Shown here: piece after piece, positions 9,410-19,190 of the stretch
How positions within the stretch are numbered: position 1 is the first letter of the stretch
Layout of the letters: each line of letters begins with the position of its first letter
Source of the DNA: Bacillota bacterium
GTDB lineage: Bacteria > Bacillota > Sulfobacillia > UBA995 > UBA9673
Direction of reading: 5' to 3'
DNA length: 40,027 bases
Assembly (NCBI GenBank): GCA_003599345.1
Contig: QZJP01000035.1
Span: forward strand, 1-40,027
Position numbers and translations under genes: made by a program
Notes under the pieces: model-generated
What the model was told of the DNA's origin: nothing
Seen by the model: only the letters and a program-made list of their open reading frames with translations
The model's database searches: none

Positions 9410-11245
9410 ATGCCGGATCTCAAGGGTCATATGGGGCGGCTTCTCCTTGTGGATCTTCACAGCCGTGAGCACCGAGTGGTGCCCCTTAATCCGGGCATCG
9501 TCCGACACTTCGTAGGCGGCCGGGGTCTCGGTGCCAGGCTTCTGTGGGACTTTGCGCCGGTCGGGTGCGACCCCCTCGGCGGGGAGAACCCGCTCATCTT
9601 CGCGACCGGGCCCATGACGGGGACTCCAGTGCCCAACGCCTCGAAGTTCGTGGTCGTCACGAGGTCGCCGCTTACGGGAGGCTTCCTCGATTCGTACGCC
9701 AGCGGGGCTCTGGCCGTTGAGCTGAAGTTCGCCGGCTACGATGCCTTGGTCGTCAAGGGTCGGGCTTCGTCGCCCACCTACCTCTGGATCGATGATGACC
9801 GCGTCGAGCTGCGGCACGCCGGCCACCTTTGGGGAGCCGACACGTTCACGACGGAAGACCGGGTTCGCCAGGAGACTTCAGCGGAAGCCGGAGTTGTCTC
9901 GATCGGTCCCGCCGGTGAGCACCAGGTACACTTCGCCAGCATCAATAGCGACTACTTCCGCCAGGCGGGGCGAGGCGGCGCGGGCGCCGTCATGGGAGCC
10001 AAGCGCCTGAAGGCCGTGGCCGTGCGAGGGACCTCGGGCATCGCGGTGCACGACTCCGAGGGATTGCTCAGGCGCCTGAAGTGCGATACCGACAAGGCCA
10101 GAGTAAGCAAGGTAGCCACGGCTCGGCGGCACTATGGGACTCCTCTTACCCTCCGCATTACCAACGCGGCGGGCATGCTCCCCACCCGGAACTTCACGGC
10201 CGGGGTCTTCCCCGAGGCGGAGGGGACCATCGACGAGGAGGCCGTGGACAAGGCCGTGGTGGCCTCGCGCGGCTGCTACGGATGCATATCCCACTGCTCC
10301 AAGGTGACCCGGGTTGCGGGCGTGACCCTTGAGGGTCCCGAGTACGAGAGCCTCGGGCTGCTCGGGTCGAACCTTGGCATCGCCGACCTCGGCTTTGTGA
10401 CCGAGGCGAACCTGCGGTGCGACGCTCTCGGGCTCGACACGATGTCGGCTGGAGTAGTAGTCGGGTTTGTGATGGAGTGCGTCGCGCGAGGCCTCCTGAC
10501 CGACACTGAGGTCGGTCGACGGCTGCGCTTCGGCGAGTCGCGGGAAGTGCTCTCCCTCTTGGAGGACATCGCCTACAGGCGCGGCTTCGGCCGCGTCCTG
10601 GCGGATGGGGTCCGGCGGGCCGCCGCAACCGTGGGCAAGGGAAGCTCGCGATTCGCCATGCACGTGAAGGGGATGGAGTTCCCCGCCTACGACCCGAGAG
10701 CCGGCTTCGGGGCCGCTCTGGCGTACGCTGTCAGCCCGCGTGGTGCGTGCCACCGGCGGGCGTGGCCGCCCGCCCGGGAGGTTCTCGGCGATGTCCCCCC
10801 GTACACCACGGAGGGCAAGGCGTCGATGGTCAAGGAGCTCTACGACGAGAACACCGTCTTGCACTGCCTGTTGGTCTGCGATTTCCCCGCCAAGTTCGTA
10901 CCCCTGAGCCTGGACGATTACGGGGGTTACTTCGGCCTGGTCACCGGTCGGAACGCCTCCCGGGAGGAGTTCCTGGCCTTGGCCGAGCGCACCGAGACGC
11001 TGATTCGCCTCTACAACATCCGCGAGGGCTTCGGGAGCCCCGACGACACCCTGCCGGAACGGCTCTTCGACGACGCCATGGACGATGGCCCGGCTCGCGG
11101 CCAGCGTATTCCGCGCGACGGGTTTCTCCGGATGCTCTCGGAGTACTACAGCCTCCGTGGTTGGGATGGCGAGGGCCGGCCAACGCCCGCCACTCTCGAC
11201 CGACTCGGTCTTGCCCGGCTCGGCGAGGGGGTGCGGGCCGGATGA
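9410..11245 (+). CDS. aldehyde:ferredoxin oxidoreductase (tungstopterin AOR family)
   Basis: GRGLGARLLWD N-terminus; 4Fe-4S cysteines CYGCISHC plus downstream VLHCLLVCDF; RQAGRGGAGAVMGAKRLKAVAVRG. Confidence 0.95.
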   Translation: MPDLKGHMGRLLLVDLHSREHRVVPLNPGIVRHFVGGRGLGARLLWDFAPVGCDPLGGENPLIFATGPMTGTPVPNASKFVVVTRSPLTGGFLDSYASGALAVELKFAGYDALVVKGRASSPTYLWIDDDRVELRHAGHLWGADTFTTEDRVRQETSAEAGVVSIGPAGEHQVHFASINSDYFRQAGRGGAGAVMGAKRLKAVAVRGTSGIAVHDSEGLLRRLKCDTDKARVSKVATARRHYGTPLTLRITNAAGMLPTRNFTAGVFPEAEGTIDEEAVDKAVVASRGCYGCISHCSKVTRVAGVTLEGPEYESLGLLGSNLGIADLGFVTEANLRCDALGLDTMSAGVVVGFVMECVARGLLTDTEVGRRLRFGESREVLSLLEDIAYRRGFGRVLADGVRRAAATVGKGSSRFAMHVKGMEFPAYDPRAGFGAALAYAVSPRGACHRRAWPPAREVLGDVPPYTTEGKASMVKELYDENTVLHCLLVCDFPAKFVPLSLDDYGGYFGLVTGRNASREEFLALAERTETLIRLYNIREGFGSPDDTLPERLFDDAMDDGPARGQRIPRDGFLRMLSEYYSLRGWDGEGRPTPATLDRLGLARLGEGVRAG

Positions 11246-11628
11246 AGCCCTTACGATTGGACCGCTCGCTCTGCGTGGGCTGTCGCTTGTGTGAGATCGT
11301 CTGCTCCATGAGGGACGAGGGCACGGTCAACCCCAAACGGGCAAGAATCCGGGTTCCGGCAAGCTTTCCTTTGCCGGCGCCACCCATCTTCTGCAGGATG
11401 TGCCCCCGGCCCAAGTGTGCCGAGGCCTGCCCGACCGGAGCCCTCGACGCGAAGGACATCAGGGTCCTTGATAGGTCGAAGTGCGACCTGTGCGGGGCCT
11501 GCGTTAAGGCCTGTCCATTTGAGGCCATCTGGAAGTCGCCCCAAGAGGACGTGGTGCTGAAGTGCGACCTGTGCGGGGGCGACCCTCTGTGCGCACCGCA
11601 CTGCCCAACTGGTGCGCTCTCGTGGTGA
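11242..11628 (+). CDS. 4Fe-4S ferredoxin-type electron-transfer protein, AOR partner
   Basis: Multiple Cys clusters CVGCRLCEIVC, CRMCPRPKCAEACP, CDLCGACVKACP, CDLCGGDPLCAPHCP; ATGA overlap with AOR. Confidence 0.92.
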   Translation: MKPLRLDRSLCVGCRLCEIVCSMRDEGTVNPKRARIRVPASFPLPAPPIFCRMCPRPKCAEACPTGALDAKDIRVLDRSKCDLCGACVKACPFEAIWKSPQEDVVLKCDLCGGDPLCAPHCPTGALSW

Positions 11629-11672
11629 CCGAGACGACCGCGACCTTTGAGAAAGGGAGGACTGAACACGAC

Positions 11673-12692
11673 TTGCCGGACATCGTCATCGACGTGCACG
11701 CCCACACCATACCCCAGACCTTCCTAGCCGCGGTGGGCCGCGACCACCGCTTCAGGGTCCGGGTCGAGCAGCGCGGGCCTTCCCTTTGGCTCGTGCACGA
11801 CGAGGGCTACGGCTATCCGGTCACGCCGGACTTCTACGACGCGAGTGCGCGCCTGACGGCTCTCGACCGAATGGGCGTGGACGCGGCCGTCCTCTCGCCT
11901 TCCCCGACGCTCTTCTACTACAGCGCCGACCCCCGGTTTGCGGCCGAGGTGGCCCACCTAGTCAACGACGGCCAGGCGGCCATGGTCGCCGGGAACCCTT
12001 CGCGGCTGCACGCCATGGGCGTGGTCCCTCTGCAGGATACCGAACCGGCGATACGCGAGTTGGAAAGGTGCGTTGACGAACTCGGCTTCGCGGGCGTGCA
12101 CATCGGCTGCACCGTGGGCGGGGAGAGTGTCTTTTCACCAGCCCGGGAGGCCTTCTTCAGACGGGCAGCCGAGCTTGGAGTGACGGTGTTCGTGCATCCG
12201 GCGTATGTGGGCCCCAGACCCGGGCTGGAGCAGTACTATTTGACGAACCTGGTGGGCAATCCGGTCGAGACCACCATTGCGATTGGCAACGCCATCTTCA
12301 GTGGGCTGTGCGAGCGCCTTCCCGGGCTTCGTCTCCTGTTCGCGCACGGCGGCGGGTTTGCTCCATATCAGATCGGTCGGTTTGACCATGGCTTCCGGGT
12401 GCGGCCCGAGTCGCGCGTCGCGCTCACCCACCCCCCATCGCGGTACGCTCCAAGGCTGTTCTACGACACGATCACCCACAACGGGCAGGCCTTGGCCTAC
12501 CTCGTGGCGACCGTAGGACCCGAACAGGTCCTTCTCGGCTCGGACGCTCCGTTCGATATGGCTGATCCTGACCCGGTTAAGAGTGTCCGCCAATGCCCCC
12601 TGGACGACCGCGCCCGACGGCTGATTCTTGGCGGAAACGCGGCCGCCCTGTTCGGCTGGTCAAACCCCAAGTCGGAGGTGCGTCATGGCTAG
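11673..12692 (+). CDS. amidohydrolase of the ACMSD (aminocarboxymuconate-semialdehyde decarboxylase) family
   Basis: IDVHAHTIPQTF, GVHIGCTVGGES, FVHPAYVGP, LLFAHGGGFAPYQIGR, FYDTITHNGQAL, LLGSDAPFDMADPDP. Confidence 0.88.
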   Translation: MPDIVIDVHAHTIPQTFLAAVGRDHRFRVRVEQRGPSLWLVHDEGYGYPVTPDFYDASARLTALDRMGVDAAVLSPSPTLFYYSADPRFAAEVAHLVNDGQAAMVAGNPSRLHAMGVVPLQDTEPAIRELERCVDELGFAGVHIGCTVGGESVFSPAREAFFRRAAELGVTVFVHPAYVGPRPGLEQYYLTNLVGNPVETTIAIGNAIFSGLCERLPGLRLLFAHGGGFAPYQIGRFDHGFRVRPESRVALTHPPSRYAPRLFYDTITHNGQALAYLVATVGPEQVLLGSDAPFDMADPDPVKSVRQCPLDDRARRLILGGNAAALFGWSNPKSEVRHG

Positions 12693-13125
12693 AGAGGACT
12701 ATCCGGAAGGGTGCGCCATCCACGTCAAGGACGTCAAGCCGGCCCGTGTCGGGCCGGGGACGGGATGGCAGAACGTAGACATTCGCTTCGTCGTCGGCTC
12801 GGAAGTCGCTGGTCCCGGAAACCTGACCTGGTGGAGGACTCTGTTCACGCCCGGCGCGACCCACCACAAACACCGTCATAATCTGGCCGACGAGGTTTTC
12901 TACGTCATCCGCGGTCGCGCGGCCCAGGGCATCGGGACGACCGAGTACGAGGTGACCCCAGGCGTGAGCGTCTTCATCCCCCGCGGGGCGACACACTGGC
13001 TGCGAACTTTGGAGCCCAACGAGCCGGTGGAGGTCGTCGGGGTCTACGTGGGGGGTTCCACGGTCGAGGAGAGCGGCTACGAGTACGTGGGACCTGTTAG
13101 TGAAGTAGACAAGAAGCTGCGCTAG
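12685..13125 (+). CDS. cupin-domain protein
   Basis: GATHHKHRHNLADEVFYVIRGRAAQGIG…VTPGVSVFIPRGATHWLRT. Confidence 0.88.
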   Translation: MAREDYPEGCAIHVKDVKPARVGPGTGWQNVDIRFVVGSEVAGPGNLTWWRTLFTPGATHHKHRHNLADEVFYVIRGRAAQGIGTTEYEVTPGVSVFIPRGATHWLRTLEPNEPVEVVGVYVGGSTVEESGYEYVGPVSEVDKKLR

Positions 13126-13145
13126 GTGAAAGGCGGATGTGATTG

Positions 13146-14366
13146 ATGTCCGGTTGGGCCAGAGGCCAGTTCCAGGCTGATTACGAACAAAGGATTGACT
13201 TCGACACCCTGAGGACAAGTCGCCTTGAGCGCGCCCGGGCGGCCATGCGCGAACAGGGAGTCGACGCCGTGTTCGTCTGGCGCGATGAGAACGTCCGATA
13301 CCTCAGCTCGCTGCGCGCCATTATGATCCAGTACCGGGCCTCCACCACCTACGGGGTGTTCATGCACAGAGATGGAGACCCGGTTCTCTTCTTGAGCAGC
13401 GGTGAGTTGGCTCGGGCGGAGCGCGACATGCCTTGGATAAGGGGCCTCGTCCCTATTCCAATCATGGACGAGGCCGGCCTTGTGGAGGAAGTCGTTCGGG
13501 AAAAGGTTCGACCCGTCTTTGCCGAGCACGGTGTCCTTGACGGCAAAGTGGCGCTGGACGCCATGACATTCCAGCAGCACCGGGCCTACGACAGGCACTT
13601 GGCCCAGGTCGAATGGGTCGACGGCGACGCTCTCATGAACGCCGTGCGTAGGGTCAAGGTGCCCCAGGAGATCGCCCTCCTGGAGGAAGTGACAGCCCTG
13701 GCCGACGCGGTGGTCGCCAGCGGTACCGAGGCTGTACGGGCCGGCGTGAGGGAGTGCGAAGTCTCGGCAGCCGCGACTCACACCCTCTTCCGCCTTGGTG
13801 GGGAATTCGGGCACTTGGCGAGCCCGTTTGTCGCGTCCGGGGAGCGAATGGCGCCACCCACCCGCTTCCCTACCGACAAGATTATCCGCCACGGCGACCT
13901 GGTTTTCATGGACATCGGTGCCAGCTGGAACGGCTACTTCGCCGACGTTGGTCGCACCGTCATCTGCGGCAAGCCTTCGCCCGACCAGTCACGGATCTAC
14001 CGGGCCGTTTACGAATCGCTGCAAGCCGGCCTGGCCGCGATACGGCCGGGGGCGAGGTGCTCCGACGTGGCGAGGGCCTTCCGTCTCGAAGCGGAGAGGC
14101 ACGACCTGGCCGACCGCTTCATCAATCTCTTCATCGGCCACGGCATCGGATGCGCACCCACCGAGCATCCGTTTGTCGGCGAGACCATGCCCGGCGCCGA
14201 CGACCCGATCCTGGAGGCTGGCATGGTCTTGGCCCTTGAACCGCTGATCTGGGCGGAGGGCGTCCGAGGCGGCGGGGGTGTGCGCATCGAGGACATGGTC
14301 GTCGTGACGGAGACCGGCGCCCACGTGATGTCTCGCGCTCCATACGACGACGGGCTCTTGGGCTAG
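13146..14366 (+). CDS. M24 metallopeptidase-fold protein, second copy
   Basis: TDKIIRHGDLVFMDIGASWNGYFADVGRT, FIGHGIGCAPTEHPF, MVLALEPLIW, VRIEDMVVVTE: full D-D-H-E-E set. Confidence 0.9.
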   Translation: MSGWARGQFQADYEQRIDFDTLRTSRLERARAAMREQGVDAVFVWRDENVRYLSSLRAIMIQYRASTTYGVFMHRDGDPVLFLSSGELARAERDMPWIRGLVPIPIMDEAGLVEEVVREKVRPVFAEHGVLDGKVALDAMTFQQHRAYDRHLAQVEWVDGDALMNAVRRVKVPQEIALLEEVTALADAVVASGTEAVRAGVRECEVSAAATHTLFRLGGEFGHLASPFVASGERMAPPTRFPTDKIIRHGDLVFMDIGASWNGYFADVGRTVICGKPSPDQSRIYRAVYESLQAGLAAIRPGARCSDVARAFRLEAERHDLADRFINLFIGHGIGCAPTEHPFVGETMPGADDPILEAGMVLALEPLIWAEGVRGGGGVRIEDMVVVTETGAHVMSRAPYDDGLLG

Positions 14367-14381
14367 GTGGGAGGTTATCGG

Positions 14382-15455
14382 ATGAAGGCTGCGGTTCTGA
14401 GGGGTCCCGAAGACCTGGTGATTGGCAGAATCGAGCGGCCCGTTCCCGGTCCGGGAGAGGTACTCGTGCGGGTGATGGCTACCGCGCTGTGTGGAACCGA
14501 CCTTGCCGTGTACCGCGGTCACTTCAAAAGGGTTGTCTATCCCATCGTGCCGGGCCACGAGTCGGCGGGGCAAGTTGAAGAGAACGGACCGGGGGTCGCC
14601 GGGCTCCAGGCGGGAGACAGAGTGGTCATCAACCCCCTGGCCTTCTGCGGCCGATGCCGGTTCTGCCTCAGGGGTGACACTCCGCTCTGCCCCCAAGGGG
14701 GCCTCCTGGGGCGGGACCGGCCCGGAACCTTCGCTGAGTTCGCGATTGTGAAGGCGGCGCAGTGCCATCTGCTGCCGGAATCAATCGGATGGGGAGACGC
14801 GACCGGGCTGGTCGTCCTCGCCAGTGTCCTCCGGGGACAGCGGCGGGCCGGGCTCTCGTTGGGGACCTCCGTGGTGGTCATCGGTCAGGGGGTATCCGGT
14901 CTCCTTCACACCAGACTAGCGAAGGCCGCGGGCGCGAGTCCAGTGGTGGGTCTGTCCCGTACAGAATGGAAACTCGAACTCGCTCTGCGGCTGGGAGCGG
15001 ACCTCGTGGTCGAAGCCGGACAGCGGGACGCGGTCGACAAGGTGAAGAGGGCCACACGGGGCGGTCCTGACATCGTGATCGATACGGTGGCGACCGACCA
15101 GACCCTTGGGATGGCTTTCAGGCTGGCCGGCCCCGGTGCCGTCATCCTGGCGTTCGGTGTAGACCCGAGCCCCATTAGTTCTCTAAGCAGCCACACGCTC
15201 TACTCGGGGGAGTACTCGGTCGTGGGCGTCAGGGCCATGTCTCCCCGCGATGTCGACCTGGCTATCCGAGCAGTCACGGACGAACGGGTTGACATCGGGT
15301 TTCTGGTTACCCAGCGTCACCCCCTCGACAATCTACCCGCGGTCATGCGAGCCCAGACTCGTTCAAGAGAAGGACTTCGCACGGTCTTCTTCCCGTGGGG
15401 CGTACCCGATGGGGTCGAACAGGGAGGTGCAAGGGATTGGGCGACCGCAGAATAG
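14382..15455 (+). CDS. zinc-dependent alcohol/polyol dehydrogenase (MDR family)
   Basis: ALCGTDLAVYRG, GHESAGQVEENGPG, CGRCRFCLRGDTPLC, VIGQGVSGLLHTRLAKAAGA; RBS gggagg before the ATG. Confidence 0.9.
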   Translation: MKAAVLRGPEDLVIGRIERPVPGPGEVLVRVMATALCGTDLAVYRGHFKRVVYPIVPGHESAGQVEENGPGVAGLQAGDRVVINPLAFCGRCRFCLRGDTPLCPQGGLLGRDRPGTFAEFAIVKAAQCHLLPESIGWGDATGLVVLASVLRGQRRAGLSLGTSVVVIGQGVSGLLHTRLAKAAGASPVVGLSRTEWKLELALRLGADLVVEAGQRDAVDKVKRATRGGPDIVIDTVATDQTLGMAFRLAGPGAVILAFGVDPSPISSLSSHTLYSGEYSVVGVRAMSPRDVDLAIRAVTDERVDIGFLVTQRHPLDNLPAVMRAQTRSREGLRTVFFPWGVPDGVEQGGARDWATAE

Positions 15456-16987
15456 CCGTCGAGGTTCAACGAGTCAGCAAGGTCTTCCCTGGTGTCAGGG
15501 CTCTCTCCGACGTCAGCTGCGACTTCAGGAGCGGTGAAGTCCACGCTCTGCTCGGGGAGAACGGCGCTGGCAAGTCGACTCTAATCAAGATCATAGCCGG
15601 CGTTTACCAGCCGTCGTCCGGCACCGTATCCATCCGGGGCACTCCCGTCACCCAGTTCACTCCCTACATGGCTCGCACGGCGGGGGTCGCCACCGTCTTC
15701 CAGGAACTGAGCCTGGCTCCGGACCTGACGGTGGAGCAGAACATCTTCCTGGGCGCGGAGCCGACACGTCTTGCCGCGCTGGGCTGGATTGACGGCCTGT
15801 CGCAGCGGCGGAGGGCCATGCAGGTCCTGGAGACCGTCGGGGCCGACGTGGATCCGCAGATTCGACTCTCCGCGCTCGGCGCCGCCCAACAGCAATTGGT
15901 GGAGATCGCGAAGGCGATCTGGACCGATCCAGCAGTCCTCATCCTGGACGAGCCGACCGACAAGCTCTTCGGGGAAGAGCAGCTCAGGCTGTTCGATCTC
16001 ATCCGGCGCTTGCGTGAGCGCGGCATCGCCATTATCTACATTAGCCACAAGCTCGAGGAGATCCACCAAATCGCCGACCGCGTGACCATTCTTCGAGACG
16101 GAACGCTCGTCGATACTACGTCCGTCGGCGAGGTCACGATCGACGACATGATCAGGAAAATGGCCGGTCGGAAGCTGGGGGATCTCTTTCCCAAGATCTC
16201 GGCAGACCCGGGGCCAGAGGTGCTCCGCCTGGAGAAGATTTCGTCGGCCGGGTTTCTCGAGGACGTCAGCCTGACTCTTCACCGCGGCGAGGTGCTCGGG
16301 GTCATGGGCCTGGTCGGAGCCGGCCGGACTCTCCTCGCCAAGACAATAACCGGAGTCGTGCGGCCGACGGGTGGCCGGATCCTCGTGCACAACCGGCCTG
16401 CTCGGATCGACAGTCCCGGGGCCGCGGTCAGCATGGGGTTTGGTTTCCTTCCCGAGGACCGCCGCACGCAGGGGCTCATTGTCATGCTTCCCGTGCGCGA
16501 GAACATCGTCCTGGCGTCGCTCAGCCGGTGGCTCATCAACCACCGCCAGCTGAACGACATGTCCCGACGCTATTTCGAACGACTCGAGATTAAGGCTCCG
16601 AGTATCCACGTCCCCGTCTCCACGCTCAGCGGCGGCAACCAGCAGAAGGTGGTCTTGGCGCGCTGGCTGTGCTCCAAGGCCAAGGTCTTCATCTTCGACG
16701 AGCCGACCCAGGGCATCGACGTGGCGACCAAGGTCGAGATCTACAACCTCATCAACGAGTTGACCGCCCAAGGGGCGGGAATCATCATGATCTCTTCGGA
16801 CATGCGCGAGATCCTCGGCATGAGCGACCGCATCGTCGTGATGCGCAAAGGGCGGGTGGTCAGCGAGTACAGGCGTGATGACGCCACTCCGGAGCGAATC
16901 CTTGCCGATGCCCTAGCCGGGAACAGCGATAGCAGCTCCGGGTTCGGCCGTGACAACCAGGAGGTGCGGACCAACAATGTCGGTTGA
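15437..16987 (+). CDS. sugar/nucleoside-type ABC transporter ATP-binding protein (RbsA/MglA-like, two NBDs)
   Basis: Walker A GENGAGKST, DEPT Walker B, second half LSGGNQQKVVLARWL and FDEPTQGIDV; start TTG after agggaggtg. Confidence 0.93.
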   Translation: MGDRRIAVEVQRVSKVFPGVRALSDVSCDFRSGEVHALLGENGAGKSTLIKIIAGVYQPSSGTVSIRGTPVTQFTPYMARTAGVATVFQELSLAPDLTVEQNIFLGAEPTRLAALGWIDGLSQRRRAMQVLETVGADVDPQIRLSALGAAQQQLVEIAKAIWTDPAVLILDEPTDKLFGEEQLRLFDLIRRLRERGIAIIYISHKLEEIHQIADRVTILRDGTLVDTTSVGEVTIDDMIRKMAGRKLGDLFPKISADPGPEVLRLEKISSAGFLEDVSLTLHRGEVLGVMGLVGAGRTLLAKTITGVVRPTGGRILVHNRPARIDSPGAAVSMGFGFLPEDRRTQGLIVMLPVRENIVLASLSRWLINHRQLNDMSRRYFERLEIKAPSIHVPVSTLSGGNQQKVVLARWLCSKAKVFIFDEPTQGIDVATKVEIYNLINELTAQGAGIIMISSDMREILGMSDRIVVMRKGRVVSEYRRDDATPERILADALAGNSDSSSGFGRDNQEVRTNNVG

Positions 16988-17951
16988 ACGTGAGACGCAG
17001 AAGCCCGCTCGAGCATCCGGGCGCTGGAGACGGGGACTGACCTGGGAGACCTTTGGCGTCCCCCTGGCGGTGCTGGCCGTGTGTCTTCTCTTCGGGCTGT
17101 TGGCACCGCAGTTCTTTCAGCTGCAGAACATAGCCAACATCGGTCGGCAGACCGCCGCCCTGGCTTTGGTGGCTTGGGGCATGACCATGATCATCATCAA
17201 CGCGGGCATCGATCTGTCGCCCGGAGCCGTGGTGGCTCTTGTGAGCGTCATCGCGGCTACCGTGCTCAAGGAGTTCGGACCGGCGGCGGGTGTCCTGGCC
17301 GGTGTGACCGTCGGACTAGGGTGCGGCCTGCTCAACGGGGTCCTCATTTCCAAGCTGCGCATGCCGCCCTTCATCGCCACTCTGGGCGTGATGTCTGCGG
17401 CCCGGGGAGCAGCCCTGACCTACACAGGGGGCGTGCCCGTGTTCGGCCTCCGTTCCGACTGGTTTGCCTGGTTGGGCGCGGGCAGTGTGCTGGGGCTCCC
17501 TGTAATCGTCGTCGTCGCCCTACTCGGTTTCGCGCTCACGTACTCTATCTTGCGCTTCACGAAGCTGGGCGTCTACACCTACGCGATCGGCGGCAACGAG
17601 ACGGCGGCCAGGTGGGCTGGCATTCCCGTGGACCGCTACAAGATTCTCATCTACTCGTACGCCGGCCTGCTCACGGGTATTGCCGGCGTCCTTCTGGCGG
17701 CCCGCGTCAACTCAGGGCAACCGCTTCTCGGTACGAGCATGGAGCTTCAGGCCATCGCCGCCGTGTGTATCGGCGGCACTTCCCTCTTTGGGGGACGCGG
17801 TAGCTTGGCGGGTACGTTCTTCGGCGTGCTGTTGACCGGAGTCCTCAACAACGGCCTCAACCTACTCGGTGTGTCCAGCTTCATTCAGCAGATCGTTATC
17901 GGTGCAACCATTCTGATCGCCGTGTTGTTGAGTCTCTGGCGGCAGCGCTGA
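16977..17951 (+). CDS. ABC transporter permease (RbsC-like)
   Basis: MTMIIINAGIDLSPGAVVAL, YAIGGNETAARWAGIPVDRYKI, AVCIGGTSLFGGRGSLAGTFFG. Confidence 0.93.
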   Translation: MSVERETQKPARASGRWRRGLTWETFGVPLAVLAVCLLFGLLAPQFFQLQNIANIGRQTAALALVAWGMTMIIINAGIDLSPGAVVALVSVIAATVLKEFGPAAGVLAGVTVGLGCGLLNGVLISKLRMPPFIATLGVMSAARGAALTYTGGVPVFGLRSDWFAWLGAGSVLGLPVIVVVALLGFALTYSILRFTKLGVYTYAIGGNETAARWAGIPVDRYKILIYSYAGLLTGIAGVLLAARVNSGQPLLGTSMELQAIAAVCIGGTSLFGGRGSLAGTFFGVLLTGVLNNGLNLLGVSSFIQQIVIGATILIAVLLSLWRQR

Positions 17952-17953
17952 TT

Positions 17954-17984
17954 CTTTAGGGCAGGGCGCTCCGATGCCCTGAAG
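17954..17984 (+). other. intergenic hairpin between permease and binding-protein genes
   Basis: ctttagggca-gggcgctccga-tgccctgaag: 10-bp stem with one G:U pair. Confidence 0.7.
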
Positions 17985-18073
17985 GGAGGTGGTGGCTGGA
18001 GTGCGTGTTAGCGGGGAAGAGAGACGTTACTGCCGTTCGGAGCGGAGACTACAAGGAAGGGAGATCGGATGAC

Positions 18074-19105
18074 GTGAGACAGATCTGGGCAAAGCGCTGG
18101 ATTCTGGCACTAGTGGCGGTTCTGCTTGCTGGGACCTTGATTCTGAGTTCCTGCAAGGCCACGACCGGGGAACAGGGAGAGAAGCAGAACATCACCATAG
18201 CCGTCTTCATGTCCAACGCTGGCGACCCGTACTTCCAGAACAAGTCCTACGGCTACGTCGAAGCGCAGAACCTCCTCAACGCCCGCTACCCCGATTACAG
18301 CGTGACTGTCGAGCTCTACGACGCGGGCGGGTACGAGTTCTCCGAGAAGCAGATCTCGCAGATTGAGGACGCCATCACCCGCGGGGTGGACGCGATAGTC
18401 ATCACCGCATGCAACCGCGAGGCGCTCAAGCCTGTCATAGACACGGCCATGGCCAACGGTATCCCCGTGGTCAACGATGACGTGCTGGTCAACACTGAGA
18501 CGACCATCGAAATCAGTGAGGACAGCTTCCATGTCGGGCAGGCCGTGGCCGACTTCGTCGCCCGTAAGATCAACGGCACGGGTGGCGTCGTCATGCTCAA
18601 GGGGCCAGCCGGCGCTGACCTCTTCATGAAGCGGGCCGACGGAGCGCACGCTGAGTTCGCCCGCTATCCGGGGATTCGCGTCCTTGCTGAGCAGTGGCAT
18701 CCCTCCAACATCGTCGAGGCCCGTCGGGTGATGGAGGACTTCATTCAGGCGCATGGTCGGAACATCAAGGGTGTCTACGCCTGCGGGACCGTCTCGGCCA
18801 TGGGTGCCGCCGAGGCCCTCAAGGCCGCCGGGTTCCAGCCTGGTGAAGTCATCATCGCCTCCATCGACCTGCATGACGAAGGTATCAAGTACATGGAGGA
18901 CGGGTGGATCACTGGGCTCGTTCCGTGCCAGCCCGTGAAGCTCGCGCGGATGAGCGTCATGTACGCGTTCCTGGCCGTCACCGGCGAAGATGTTCCGGAG
19001 ATTATCCGGACTTCGGACGAGTTCGTCGTCGACCTCGAGCGCCTGGCTACGTTCGACCTCAGTGACTGTATGGCTCCCGAGGGCTGGGCGCCTCCGATTC
19101 GGTAG
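18074..19105 (+). CDS. sugar-type ABC transporter substrate-binding lipoprotein (RbsB-like)
   Basis: Signal and lipobox LAGTLILSSC; IAVFMSNAGDPYFQNKSYGYVEAQ, DAITRGVDAIVITACNREALKPVIDTAMANGIPVV. Confidence 0.9.
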   Translation: MRQIWAKRWILALVAVLLAGTLILSSCKATTGEQGEKQNITIAVFMSNAGDPYFQNKSYGYVEAQNLLNARYPDYSVTVELYDAGGYEFSEKQISQIEDAITRGVDAIVITACNREALKPVIDTAMANGIPVVNDDVLVNTETTIEISEDSFHVGQAVADFVARKINGTGGVVMLKGPAGADLFMKRADGAHAEFARYPGIRVLAEQWHPSNIVEARRVMEDFIQAHGRNIKGVYACGTVSAMGAAEALKAAGFQPGEVIIASIDLHDEGIKYMEDGWITGLVPCQPVKLARMSVMYAFLAVTGEDVPEIIRTSDEFVVDLERLATFDLSDCMAPEGWAPPIR

Positions 19106-19132
19106 CCCGTAGCCAGTGAGAGTATGGAAGAG

Positions 19133-19175
19133 CGCGGGGCCTGGCCGGCGCGAACGCTGCCGGACGGGCCCCGCG
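19133..19175 (+). other. GC-only intergenic hairpin
   Basis: cgcggggcc (19133-19141) pairs exactly with ggccccgcg (19167-19175). Confidence 0.7.
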
Positions 19176-19190
19176 AGGGGAGGCGGGAGA

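Noticed and set aside
8369-9826. 485-aa minus-strand ORF
   Set aside because: Antisense to the ADH, SDR and AOR genes, which have clear motifs; low-complexity translation.
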